Origin: Streptomyces tateyamensis
GTDB taxonomy: Bacteria; Actinomycetota; Actinomycetes; Streptomycetales; Streptomycetaceae
Length of the DNA stretch: 64,000 bases
NCBI RefSeq assembly: GCF_003205575.1
Contig: NZ_PYBW01000024.1
Coordinates: forward strand, 31,753-95,752
Direction: 5' to 3'
The notes under the pieces are model-generated. The model did no database searches. It was not told where the DNA came from and was given only the letters and a program-made list of their open reading frames with translations. Positions 34,086 to 42,485 of the stretch are shown in pieces. Positions within the stretch are counted from its first letter, which is position 1. Each line of letters begins with the position of its first letter. The translations under genes and the position numbers were made by a program.

Positions 34086-35156
34086 TCATCTGGTCATGAG
34101 CTCTTCGAGCAGGTCGAGCGCGCCCGCCAGACTGCGCGGAGCCGCGACGCCCGCGGGGTGCTCGGCGCGCCGCCAGCCGGGGCCGGCGGCCAGTACGGCG
34201 GCCCGGCCGTGGGATCCGCGCGGGCCCCAGCCGGCTGCGGCCACCCGCAGCGCCAGCGCGCGGTCGGCGGTGCGCGGGCCCTGGGACCAGAGCAGCACGG
34301 CGGCCGGTCCGATCCGCTGGACGGTCTCCAGCAGCGCCCGGGGCGGTACGGCGGCGCCGAGCATCCGGAACGGGAGCCCGCGTTCGGTCAGCCCGGCCGC
34401 GACCGCCTCCAGCGGCAGGGTGTGCTCCTCGGCGGGCGCGGCCGCCAGCAGCGCCGGCGGCACCGGCCGCAGCGCGGTGGGGCGCACGGCCGCGGCGCGC
34501 AGCACGGTGGAGACGTGCCAGGAGAGTAGGTGCTCGACCTCGACGTACTGCTCGCCGTCCGCCGCCCACTTGCGCCCGGCGGCCCGCAGCGCGGGCAACA
34601 TCACCCCGGTCCAGGCCTCGAGGATCCCCAGCGAGTCGACGGCCTGTTGCAGGATGTCGGCGACCCGGGGCGCGTCCAGTCGCACGGCGGCCCGGGTCAG
34701 GCCCCGGCACTCCGGGCGGACGGCGCCCAGTGCGAGCTGCCGGCTGCCGCCCGGTTCGCCGGGACGGGCTTCCGGGCCGCCCGCGGAGCCGACCGCGGAG
34801 GGGACGGGGGCGGGCAGGAGAGCTGTGGACGGGACGGCCGCCGCCGGCCGGGCGTCGGCACCACGGGCGAGCAGCGCCGCCCGGGCCGCCTCGCCCGGTG
34901 GGACCCCGCGGGCGGTCAGGCGGCACATCGCCTCCAGCACCGCGATGTCCTGCGGGCTCCACCGCCGGTGGTGGCCGGGCTCGCGGTGGGTCGGGCCGAT
35001 GCCGTAGCGGCGTTCCCAGGAACGGACCGTGGTCGGCGAGACCCCGAGCCGGCGCGCCACCGCCCCGGTCGGCATCGCCACCTCGCCGCCCGGCAGCGCC
35101 TGCGCGCCACCCGCCGCCACCGCCTCACCCGTCGCCATCGGCTCCCGCTCGCTCAT
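34086..35156 (-). CDS. litR: LitR/CarH-type MerR regulator with cobalamin-binding domain
   Basis: A 356-residue light-type repressor. N-terminal MerR HTH: TGAVARRLGVSPTTVRSWERRYGIGPTHREPGHHRRWSP. A long Ala/Pro linker follows, then the cobalamin-sensing region: helical bundle with RKWAADGEQYVEVEHLLSWH (a W-x10-EH version of the Wx9EH motif) and the B12-binding domain with EEHTLPLEAVAAGL (candidate His ligand). In known members adenosylcobalamin binds in the dark and light releases repression. The start overlaps the sigma-factor stop (ATGA), the usual litS-litR coupling. The extra residue between W and EH is slightly unusual. Confidence 0.85.
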   Translation of the reverse strand: MSEREPMATGEAVAAGGAQALPGGEVAMPTGAVARRLGVSPTTVRSWERRYGIGPTHREPGHHRRWSPQDIAVLEAMCRLTARGVPPGEAARAALLARGADARPAAAVPSTALLPAPVPSAVGSAGGPEARPGEPGGSRQLALGAVRPECRGLTRAAVRLDAPRVADILQQAVDSLGILEAWTGVMLPALRAAGRKWAADGEQYVEVEHLLSWHVSTVLRAAAVRPTALRPVPPALLAAAPAEEHTLPLEAVAAGLTERGLPFRMLGAAVPPRALLETVQRIGPAAVLLWSQGPRTADRALALRVAAAGWGPRGSHGRAAVLAAGPGWRRAEHPAGVAAPRSLAGALDLLEELMTR

Positions 35157-35734
35157 GCTTCCTCGTACGCGGTGCGCAGCCTGCGCAGCCCGGCCCGCAT
35201 CCGGCTCTTGACCGTGCCCAGCGGCAGATCGAGGATCCGGGCGATGTCGCTCTGCGAGTACCCGCCGTAGTAGGCCAGCACCAGCGACTCGCGCTGCGCC
35301 CCGGTCAGCCGTGCGAGCCCGGACCGGACGCGCTGCGCCTCGATCCGCTCCTCGACCTGCTCGGGCACCGAGCCGCCGACCGGCCCCGCGCGCCGGGCGT
35401 CGCGCTCCTCGCGGGCCCGGGCCGCCCGCACCGACCTGACCCGGTCCACCGCGCGGCGGTGCGCCATCGTGAGCACCCAGGCCAGCGCCGTCCCCCGCTC
35501 GGGCCGGTAGCGCGGGGCGGTCCGCCACACCTCCAGCAGCACCTCCTGCACCACCTCCTCGGCATGGACAGTACTGTGCAGGATCCGCCGGGCCAGACCG
35601 TGGACCGGCGCGGCGACCTCGCGGTACAGCGCGGCGAACGCGGCCTCGTCCCCGTCGGCCACCCGCACCAGGAGGTGGTCGAGGTGGTCGCTGCCGGTCC
35701 TGGTCGCGGGGCGCTGATACAAGTGCACGGTCAC
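35153..35734 (-). CDS. litS: ECF sigma factor (LitS type)
   Basis: A 193-residue ECF sigma-70 factor, first gene of the operon. Region 2: LLVRVADGDEAAFAALYREVAAPVHGLARRILHSTVHAEEVVQEVLLEVW and region 4: LTGAQRESLVLAYYGGYSQSDIARILDLPLGTVKSRMRAGLRRLR. No anti-sigma gene is near; in the lit system LitR itself is the light-dependent controller and LitS transcribes the output genes. Start: GTG at 35734 is chosen because it precedes VHLYQRPATR; a second GTG 6 bases on is possible. It is divergent from the SDR at 35897. Confidence 0.85.
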   Translation of the reverse strand: MTVHLYQRPATRTGSDHLDHLLVRVADGDEAAFAALYREVAAPVHGLARRILHSTVHAEEVVQEVLLEVWRTAPRYRPERGTALAWVLTMAHRRAVDRVRSVRAARAREERDARRAGPVGGSVPEQVEERIEAQRVRSGLARLTGAQRESLVLAYYGGYSQSDIARILDLPLGTVKSRMRAGLRRLRTAYEEA

Positions 35735-35784
35735 CCGTTCACCGTGGTACCAGGCACGGAGCGGACACCACTCGCAGCCTTTGT

Positions 35785-35818
35785 GCAGCGATTCACCCCG
35801 CCGTGGGCGAATCGCTGC
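35785..35818. promoter_or_regulatory. 10-bp inverted repeat in the litS/SDR divergent region
   Basis: GCAGCGATTC at 35785-35794 and its perfect complement GAATCGCTGC at 35809-35818, separated by 14 bases. The divergent gap is only 162 bases, and a further GCTGCGAAT half-like copy lies just downstream. The position between divergent genes suits a LitR operator, which would explain joint control of both directions. Confidence 0.5.
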
Positions 35819-35896
35819 GCGAGCGCTGCGAATGGCGGTTCGGCGGCCCCGGATCGACCCTGATTGGTGGCCCCCAGCAGACTCCCGGAGGTACCG

Positions 35897-37540
35897 ATGA
35901 GCGGACCGAACCCCGCCGGACCGCGCTGCCTGGTGACCGGCGCCACCGGGTACATCGGCGGCCGGCTGGTGCCCGAACTGCTGGCTGCCGGCTACCGGGT
36001 GCGCTGCCTGGCCCGGAACCCGCAGCGGCTGCGCGACTACCCCTGGCGCGACCAGGTCGAGGCTGTCGCCGCGGACGTCACCCGGCCCGAAACGCTGCTG
36101 TCGGCCTTCGCGGACGTGGACATCGCCTACTTCCTGGTGCACTCGCTCACCTCCGGGCCCGGCTTCGAGGCCACCGACCGCGCCGCCGCCCAGGCCTTCG
36201 CCCGGGCGGCCGAGGCTGCCGGGGTGCGCCGGATCGTCTACCTGGGCGCGCTGCTGCCGCAGGGCGTGCCGGAGGCCGACCTCTCCCCGCACCTGCGCTC
36301 GCGGGCCGAGGTCGGCCGGGTGCTGCGGACGGGCGCGGTGCCGACCGTCGAACTGCGCGCCGCCGTGATCCTCGGCTCCGGCTCGGCCTCCTTCGAGATG
36401 CTGCGCTACCTGACCGAGCGGCTGCCCCTCATGGTGACCCCGAGCTGGGTCGACACCAGGATCCAGCCGATCGCCGTCCGCGACGTGCTGCGCTACCTGG
36501 TGGCCGCCGCCTCCTTCACCATCGGGGCCGAATCCGGAGCCGGGGCGCAGGGTGCGGCCGGCGCCGGCCGCAGCTTCGACATCGGCGGCCCCGAGGTGCT
36601 GACCTACCGCCAGATGATGCGGCGTTACGCCCAGGTCGCCGGGCTCGGCCGGCGCCGGATCCTCCCGGTGCCGGTGCTCACCCCCGGCCTGTCCAGCCAC
36701 TGGGTGGGCCTGGTCACCCCCGTGCCGAACGCCATCGCGCGCCCACTGGTCGAGTCGCTGCGCCACGAGGTGGTCTGCACCGAGCACGACATCGCCGACC
36801 GGGTGCCCGACCCGCCCGGCGGCCTGATCGGCTTCGACCAGGCGGTCCGACTCGCGCTGCGCCGGATCCGGGACGACGAGGTGGTGACCCGGTGGTCCTC
36901 CGCGACCCTGTCCGACGCCCCCAGCGACCCGCTGCCCACCGACCCCGACTGGGCCGGCGGCAGCCTGTACCAGGACGTCCGGGAGCGGCGGACGGCCGCT
37001 GCGCCGGCGGAGGTCTGGCGGGTGGTGGAGGGCATCGGCGGAACCAACGGGTGGTACTCGTTCCCGCTCGCCTGGGCGCTGCGCGGCTGGCTGGACCGGC
37101 TGGTCGGCGGGGTCGGCCTGCGCCGCGGGCGGCGGGACCCGGCCCGGCTGCGGGTGGGCGACGCACTGGACTTCTGGCGGGTGGAGGCCATCGAGCGCCC
37201 GCACCTGCTGCGCCTGCGCGCCGAGATGCGGCTGCCCGGGCTGGCCTGGCTGGAGCTGTCCGTCGAGCCGGACGGCGAGGGCGGCACGCGCTACCGCCAG
37301 CGCGCCCTGTTCCACCCGCACGGCCTGGCCGGCCACGTCTACTGGTGGGCGGTGGCCCCGTTCCACGCGGTGGTCTTCGGCGGGATGGCCCGCAACATCA
37401 CCGAGCCGGCCCGGGCCGGGCGGGCGGCCGCGGTCAGCCCTCCGGCCGCCCCGCCCGTCAGCCCTCCTTCAGCTCAGGCGGGTAGAGGAAGTAGTTGGCC
37501 GAGGAGGCGGCCTGCGAGCCCTCGTGCACGGCGACGCTGA
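35897..37540 (+). CDS. SDR/NmrA-like epimerase fused to a DUF2867-type domain
   Basis: A 547-residue protein. GGAGG lies upstream of ATG 35897. N-terminal NAD(P)-binding domain: CLVTGATGYIGGRLVPELLAAGYRVRCLARNP, then SDR-type core and RIVYLGALLPQGV. The C-terminal half (from about residue 350) is a START/SRPBCC-like DUF2867 domain (DVRERRTAAAPAEVWRVVEGIGGTNGWYSFPLAWALRGWLDRLVGG). This YbjT-DUF2867 fusion is frequent beside photolyase- and lipid-type stress operons. Its 3' end runs 83 bases into the convergent oxidoreductase; the last 40 residues are Pro/Arg-rich. Confidence 0.86.
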   Translation: MSGPNPAGPRCLVTGATGYIGGRLVPELLAAGYRVRCLARNPQRLRDYPWRDQVEAVAADVTRPETLLSAFADVDIAYFLVHSLTSGPGFEATDRAAAQAFARAAEAAGVRRIVYLGALLPQGVPEADLSPHLRSRAEVGRVLRTGAVPTVELRAAVILGSGSASFEMLRYLTERLPLMVTPSWVDTRIQPIAVRDVLRYLVAAASFTIGAESGAGAQGAAGAGRSFDIGGPEVLTYRQMMRRYAQVAGLGRRRILPVPVLTPGLSSHWVGLVTPVPNAIARPLVESLRHEVVCTEHDIADRVPDPPGGLIGFDQAVRLALRRIRDDEVVTRWSSATLSDAPSDPLPTDPDWAGGSLYQDVRERRTAAAPAEVWRVVEGIGGTNGWYSFPLAWALRGWLDRLVGGVGLRRGRRDPARLRVGDALDFWRVEAIERPHLLRLRAEMRLPGLAWLELSVEPDGEGGTRYRQRALFHPHGLAGHVYWWAVAPFHAVVFGGMARNITEPARAGRAAAVSPPAAPPVSPPSAQAGRGSSWPRRRPASPRARRR

Positions 37541-38417
37541 CCTGGTGCGAGTGGCGGGAGCTGAGGTCGCCGGCGGCGTAGACCCCGGGCATCGAGGTGT
37601 GCTGCTCCTCGTCCACCACCACGTAGCCGGCCGCGTTCAGTTCGACCCCCAGTGAGCGCAGCGCCCGGGTCTCCGGGGTCGCGCCCTGAATGCTGAACAG
37701 CGACTCCAGTTCGAGTCGGCGCCCGCCCTTGGTGAGCACCGCGGTGAACATGCCGTCGGCGCCCTCGGCCCCGTGCAGCTGGTCGTGGATCACCTCGATG
37801 CCGGCCTTGGCGAGCCGGCCGCGCAGCACCGGGCTGATCTCGTCGCGCTCGCTGTTGGTCAGCAGCCGGATCCGGTCGGTCAGGCTGAACAGCTGCATCG
37901 CCTCGCCGGCGGCGGCGTCGGTGTGCCCGACCACCAGGATGTCGCGGCCGCGGTTCTCGTAGCCGTCGCAGGCGATGCACCAGAACATCGACCGGCCGAC
38001 GTAGGACTCCCAGCCGTGGAAGTGCGGGAAGTGGTCGAGCACGCCGGTGGCCAGCACCACCGTGCGCCCGCGCCAACTGCGGCCCTGGGCGTGCGCGGTG
38101 AAGCCGTTCTCGGCGTCCCCGGTGAGGTGCGTGATGGCGTGCTGGTGGAACTCCACCTGCGGGTAGCGCGAGACCTGCTCGCGGGCGATCCGGCGCAGCT
38201 CGATGGTGGGAATGCCGTCCGGGAAGCCCAGGTAGTTGCGGTTCACCTGATGGTGCGTCGACCGGCCGTGGCCGGTGTCGAAGACCAGCACCCGGCGGTT
38301 GTAGCGAGCCAGGCAGAGCGCGGCCGACAGACCGGCCGGGCCGCCGCCGACGACCAGGGCGTCGACCATCTCGCCGGGCGTCCCATCGACCCGCCCGTCC
38401 TGGTGAGTTGACGTCAC
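37458..38417 (-). CDS. Thioredoxin-reductase-like FAD/NAD(P) oxidoreductase
   Basis: A 319-residue flavoprotein. FAD motif DALVVGGGPAGLSAALCLARYNRRVLVFD, second Rossmann DILVVGHTDAAAGEAMQLF, redox motif WCIACDGYE (CxxC) and end TSMPGVYAAGDLSSRHSHQVSVAVHEG. This is the TrxB-like group of stand-alone reductases; no thioredoxin gene is adjacent. GTG 38417 has GAGGAG just upstream. Convergent and overlapping with the SDR, so both genes may be part of the same light/stress response, which is only an inference. Confidence 0.88.
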   Translation of the reverse strand: MTSTHQDGRVDGTPGEMVDALVVGGGPAGLSAALCLARYNRRVLVFDTGHGRSTHHQVNRNYLGFPDGIPTIELRRIAREQVSRYPQVEFHQHAITHLTGDAENGFTAHAQGRSWRGRTVVLATGVLDHFPHFHGWESYVGRSMFWCIACDGYENRGRDILVVGHTDAAAGEAMQLFSLTDRIRLLTNSERDEISPVLRGRLAKAGIEVIHDQLHGAEGADGMFTAVLTKGGRRLELESLFSIQGATPETRALRSLGVELNAAGYVVVDEEQHTSMPGVYAAGDLSSRHSHQVSVAVHEGSQAASSANYFLYPPELKEG

Positions 38418-38548
38418 GGCGGCACTCCTCCGGGTGGTCCTGCGAGCTGCACCGACCATATCGGCGCCGGCGGCCGCGACCGCGGTCCAGGCCGAAATGC
38501 CGCTTCACTACGTCGGATCGGGCGCCAGGCGTTCTCGGCCCGCCCCGT

Positions 38549-39088
38549 TCACTGCTCGGTGCCGTCGTGGACCCGCAGCAGCACCTGCTGGACGGCCTCC
38601 CGCTCGGCCGGCCCCGCGACCAGCAGGAAGTGGATCCCGTCGGCCCAGGTGCAGGTGGTGCGGCCGGTGTGCGCGTCCCGGTAGCAGGTGGCGGTGCCGC
38701 CGATCCGCAGGGCCGGGCAGGGGACCGGGGCGGCGTCGCCGCCGGGGCCGCCGGCGGTGAGCCAGGCGTCGGCCTGCCCGTGGTCGTCGGGAGCCGTCAG
38801 CACCACCCAGATGTTCGGCGTCCCGGGCGCGTCGCCGTAGACACCCCCTTGCAGGCCGGGCAGTGCGCCCCCGGGCAGGCCCTCCGCGCCCGTCCCGTCG
38901 CCCCCACCGCCGGCACCCGCCACCAGGCGCTTGTGCTCGACCGTCTTCGGCAGCGCGAGGGTCCCCTGCTGCGACCCGCCGCCGAGCGAGCTGCCGGGGT
39001 GCCCCAGGAAGAGCAGTCCGAACAGCACCGCCAGCGCCCCCACGATCACCACACCGGCGCAACCGCCGCCGGACCGCACCCCGCTCAT
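38549..39088 (-). CDS. Membrane-anchored secreted protein, unknown function
   Basis: A 179-residue protein with one N-terminal transmembrane helix (CAGVVIVGALAVLFGLLFLG) and a Gly-rich outside domain. Two Cys pairs (PVPCPALRIGGTATCYRD, TTCTWADGIHF) could form disulfides. The C-terminal part LLVAGPAEREAVQQVLLRVHDG is alpha/beta. ATG 39088 is preferred, with GGGGGG upstream. No family recognised. It is divergent from the large sensor phosphatase. Confidence 0.65.
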   Translation of the reverse strand: MSGVRSGGGCAGVVIVGALAVLFGLLFLGHPGSSLGGGSQQGTLALPKTVEHKRLVAGAGGGGDGTGAEGLPGGALPGLQGGVYGDAPGTPNIWVVLTAPDDHGQADAWLTAGGPGGDAAPVPCPALRIGGTATCYRDAHTGRTTCTWADGIHFLLVAGPAEREAVQQVLLRVHDGTEQ

Positions 39089-39194
39089 CCCCGACCCCCC
39101 GTCGTGGCTTCCCCGCCCGAGCCACTGTAGCGACACCCCTCCCCCGCCCGGCGACCCGTTTGCGGTCCGCTTCGCCAGCGGCCCACGATGAGAT

Positions 39195-41906
39195 GTGGTG
39201 GGACACCGGCGAGGGCCCCGGTCGTCGCGCAGCCGCAGTGAGCCGCGGTCGCGGGGCGCCACCGGGGTGCGTGCGCTGCTGTCGGTGCACAGCCTGGCGG
39301 GGCGGATCTTCCTGGGCGAGCTGGTCGTGGTGCTGCTGCTGGTCGGCGCCGCCGTGACGGCGATGGTGCTGCAGGCCCGCTCCAGCGCGAACGCCGAGGC
39401 CCGCCGGGTGACCAGCAGCGTGGCCGAGTCCTTCGCCCGCGCGCCCGGGCTGGTCGAGGCGCTGGAGAGCCCGGACCCGTCGGCCGTCCTGCAACCGCAG
39501 GCCGAGGCGGTGCGCCAGGCCACCGGGGTGGACTCGGTGGTCGTCTTCTCCACCAGCTTCGTCCAGCTCACCTCGCCCTACCCGGACTACATCGGCCGCC
39601 CGTACAGCCCGCCCGCCAACGTGGCCACCAAGGTGCTGCCCGAACTGCGCGCCGGACGGTCCGTCACCTTCGACATCGACGACCGGGGCTACCGCTCCAC
39701 CGCCACCGCCGTCCCGGTCTTCGGGCCGGACGGGAAGGAACGGGGCGTGGTGGCGGTCAACATCACCGTCGGCAAGGTCAACTCGGTGGTAGGCGCCCAC
39801 CTGCCGGTGCTGATCGGCGGGACCGCGGCCGCCGTGACACTGGCCGCGGTGGCCACCGCGTTCACCGCCCGCCGGCTGCTGCGCCAGACCCGGGGCCTGG
39901 GGCCGACCGAGCTGGCCCGGATGTACGACCACCACAACGCGGTGCTGCACGCGGTGCGCGAGGGCGTGCTGATCGTCAGCGCGGACGGCTGGCTGCTGCT
40001 CGCCAACGACGAGGCCCGCCGGCTGCTCGACCTGCCCGAGGACGCCGAGCAGCGCCCGGTCACCGAGCTGGGGCTGGACCCGGCGACCACCGCGCTGCTG
40101 ACCGGCGGGACGGACCTGACCGAGGTGACGGACGTGATCCACCAGGCGGGCGATCGGCTGCTCGCGGTGAACCGGCGGCCCACCGCTCCCTACGGCGGCC
40201 TGCCCGGCAGCGTGGTGACGCTGCGCGACTCCACCGAGTTGCACGAGCTGAGCAACCGGGTGGCGGCGGCCGGGCAGCGCAGCCGGCTGATGCACGAGGC
40301 GGGCATGCGGATCGGCCGCACCCTGGACATGACCCGCACCTGCGAGGAGCTCGCCGAGGTGGCGGTGAACGGGTTCGCCGACACGGTGGCGGTCGACCTG
40401 CTGGAGGAGGTGACCCAGGGCGAGGACCCGGAGCGGGCCGGGCGCCGGCTGCACCGCACCGCGGTGCGCGGGGCCGAGCCGGCCCGGCTGGCCCGGGTGG
40501 GCACCGAACTCACCGCACGGGACCGCACGGACCAGGCCCGCGCGCTGGCCACCGGACGGGCGGTGTCGAGCGAGGCCGGGGCGGTGGTGCTGGCCCCGCT
40601 GGTGGTGCGCGGCCTGGTGCTGGGGCTGGTGGAGTTCCGCCGCTCGGCGCCGGGCCCGGGCTTCGACCCGGAGGACCTGGTGCTGGCCGAGGAGCTGGCG
40701 GCCCGGGCCGCGGTCTCGATCGACAACGCCCGCCGGTTCACCCGCGAGCACGGGTTGGCGGTGGCACTGCAGCACAGCCTGCTGCCGCGGACCCTGCCGC
40801 ACCGCACCGGACTGGACGTGGCCTTCCGCTACCTGCCAGCGCACGCGGGGGTGGGCGGCGACTGGTTCGACGTGATCGGCCTGCCGGGCCTGCGCACCGC
40901 GCTGGTGGTGGGCGACGTGGTCGGCCACGGCATCAACGCGGCGGTGGCGATGGGGCGGCTGCGCACCACGATCCGCAACTTCTCGGCGCTGGACCTGCCG
41001 CCGGAGGAGGTGCTGGGGCGGTTGGACGAGCTGGTGGCCCAGCTGGACGAGGAGGGGGCGGGGCTGGAGATCGCCGGGTCGACCTGCGTGTACGCGGTGT
41101 ACGACCCGGTCTCCGGGAGCTGCGTGCTGGCCCGGGCCGGGCACCTGCGGCCGGCCCTGATCGAGCCGGACGGGACGGTGGGGTACCCGGAGGTGGCGGT
41201 GTCACCGCCCCTGGGCGTGGGCGGGCACCCGTTCGAGACCACGGAACTCAAGCTGGCGCCCGGGTCGCAGCTGGTGCTGTTCACCGACGGGCTGGTGGAG
41301 ACCAGGGACAGCGACATCGACGTGGGGCTGGCGCGGCTGCGCCGCACGCTGGCGGAGCAGGCGGGGCGGGATCCGGAGCGGATCTGCGAGGCGGTCACCC
41401 GGGCGATGCTGGTCGGGCACCCGGCGGACGACGTGGCGTTGCTGGTGGCCAGGACCGGGCTGCTGGCGGCCGACCGCAGCGCCGAGTGGGAGGTGCCGAT
41501 GGACCCGGCGGCGGTGGCGCCGGTCCGCGCCGCCTGCGCCCGCCAGGTCGCCCGCTGGGGCCTGGACGGGCTGGGCTTCGCGACCGAGCTGATCCTGAGC
41601 GAGCTGATCACCAACGCGATCCGCTACGGGGCGGCGCCGGTGCGAGTGCGGCTGCTGTACGACACCAGCCTGGTCTGCGAGGTGTCGGACGGGTCCAGCA
41701 CGGCGCCGCACCTGCGCTGGGCGGCCACCACGGACGAGGGCGGCCGCGGGATCTTCCTGGTGGCCCAGCTGGCCCACCGCTGGGGGACCCGGTACACGGC
41801 GGAGGGAAAGGTGATCTGGTGCGAGCAGACCCCGGCGGAGGGCGGGCCTTCGGAGGGCACGGCGGACGGGATCGGGGGCGTGGCGGGGGTCGTGGGTGCG
41901 CCGTGA
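39195..41906 (+). CDS. Multidomain sensor phosphatase: extracytoplasmic sensor, PAS, GAF, SpoIIE PP2C, HATPase
   Basis: A 903-residue regulator of the partner-switching type. Order: cytoplasmic basic start, TM helix (FLGELVVVLLLVGAAVTAMVL), extracytoplasmic Cache/CitA-like sensor (VRQATGVDSVVVFSTSF), second TM (LPVLIGGTAAAVTLAAVATAF), PAS with NAVLHAVREGVLIVSADGWLLLANDEARRLL, GAF region (PLVVRGLVLGLVEF), PP2C/SpoIIE domain (GVGGDWFDVIGL, VVGDVVGHGINAAVAMGRLR, LVLFTDGLVE) and a C-terminal HATPase_c_2 (LILSELITNAIRYGAAPVRVRL ... GGRGIFLVAQLA). It therefore carries both phosphatase and RsbW-like kinase modules and probably sets an anti-sigma/anti-anti-sigma balance. GTG start not well supported by a ribosome site. 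Confidence 0.9.
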   Translation: MVGHRRGPRSSRSRSEPRSRGATGVRALLSVHSLAGRIFLGELVVVLLLVGAAVTAMVLQARSSANAEARRVTSSVAESFARAPGLVEALESPDPSAVLQPQAEAVRQATGVDSVVVFSTSFVQLTSPYPDYIGRPYSPPANVATKVLPELRAGRSVTFDIDDRGYRSTATAVPVFGPDGKERGVVAVNITVGKVNSVVGAHLPVLIGGTAAAVTLAAVATAFTARRLLRQTRGLGPTELARMYDHHNAVLHAVREGVLIVSADGWLLLANDEARRLLDLPEDAEQRPVTELGLDPATTALLTGGTDLTEVTDVIHQAGDRLLAVNRRPTAPYGGLPGSVVTLRDSTELHELSNRVAAAGQRSRLMHEAGMRIGRTLDMTRTCEELAEVAVNGFADTVAVDLLEEVTQGEDPERAGRRLHRTAVRGAEPARLARVGTELTARDRTDQARALATGRAVSSEAGAVVLAPLVVRGLVLGLVEFRRSAPGPGFDPEDLVLAEELAARAAVSIDNARRFTREHGLAVALQHSLLPRTLPHRTGLDVAFRYLPAHAGVGGDWFDVIGLPGLRTALVVGDVVGHGINAAVAMGRLRTTIRNFSALDLPPEEVLGRLDELVAQLDEEGAGLEIAGSTCVYAVYDPVSGSCVLARAGHLRPALIEPDGTVGYPEVAVSPPLGVGGHPFETTELKLAPGSQLVLFTDGLVETRDSDIDVGLARLRRTLAEQAGRDPERICEAVTRAMLVGHPADDVALLVARTGLLAADRSAEWEVPMDPAAVAPVRAACARQVARWGLDGLGFATELILSELITNAIRYGAAPVRVRLLYDTSLVCEVSDGSSTAPHLRWAATTDEGGRGIFLVAQLAHRWGTRYTAEGKVIWCEQTPAEGGPSEGTADGIGGVAGVVGAP

Positions 41907-42485
41907 GGCGCTGTGGTTCGAGTGGAGGTGAGAGACCTTCACCGCTGACCCTGTCGCAGCAGGGCGGTGGAGCTGAGGGCAGCCTGATCCGGGTGACGCC
42001 GGGGAGGGTGGGAGCAGCCCTGACAAAGCCGGGACGGGCCGGTACTGCCAGACGGTTCGGGTTCGGCGAGCGGGACGGAGAGGAGTACGCGAGGAACCGG
42101 CGTGTGACACCCCCTTTATGCGACGCCAGCTCGAACCTGGTGGATCTGGGCTGGAAGCGGTGCGCACCCGTCGCCGTTGGTGGCGGGGAACTTCCGAGGT
42201 GGTGGGCATGAGCTGCCAGGGAGGCTGCGAGGAAGGTCTGCGGCGTACTCGCAGCGATGCCGCAGGGGCATAGTCGGGCTCCTACTTCGTTGAGCGAACC
42301 ACAGTGAACACGGGAACCGTCCCGGGTCTTGCCCTGCGCGTCGTGTCCAGCGGCGTTGGTGGGGTTGGGTGCGTCGACCGCCGATCGGCCTGGGGCGGGG
42401 CGGAGCCGCCGTAGTACTCCGAGGTCGGGAAAGCCGGCCACATGGGGAAGGGCGGCAGCGGTTTCGAGAGGGGAGGGATGCTGCA

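Noticed and set aside
42102..42106. GTGTG as the intron 5' end
   Set aside because: Possible, but would leave under 390 bases for domains I-III; GTGAG at 41928 fits the usual length better. Not settled.
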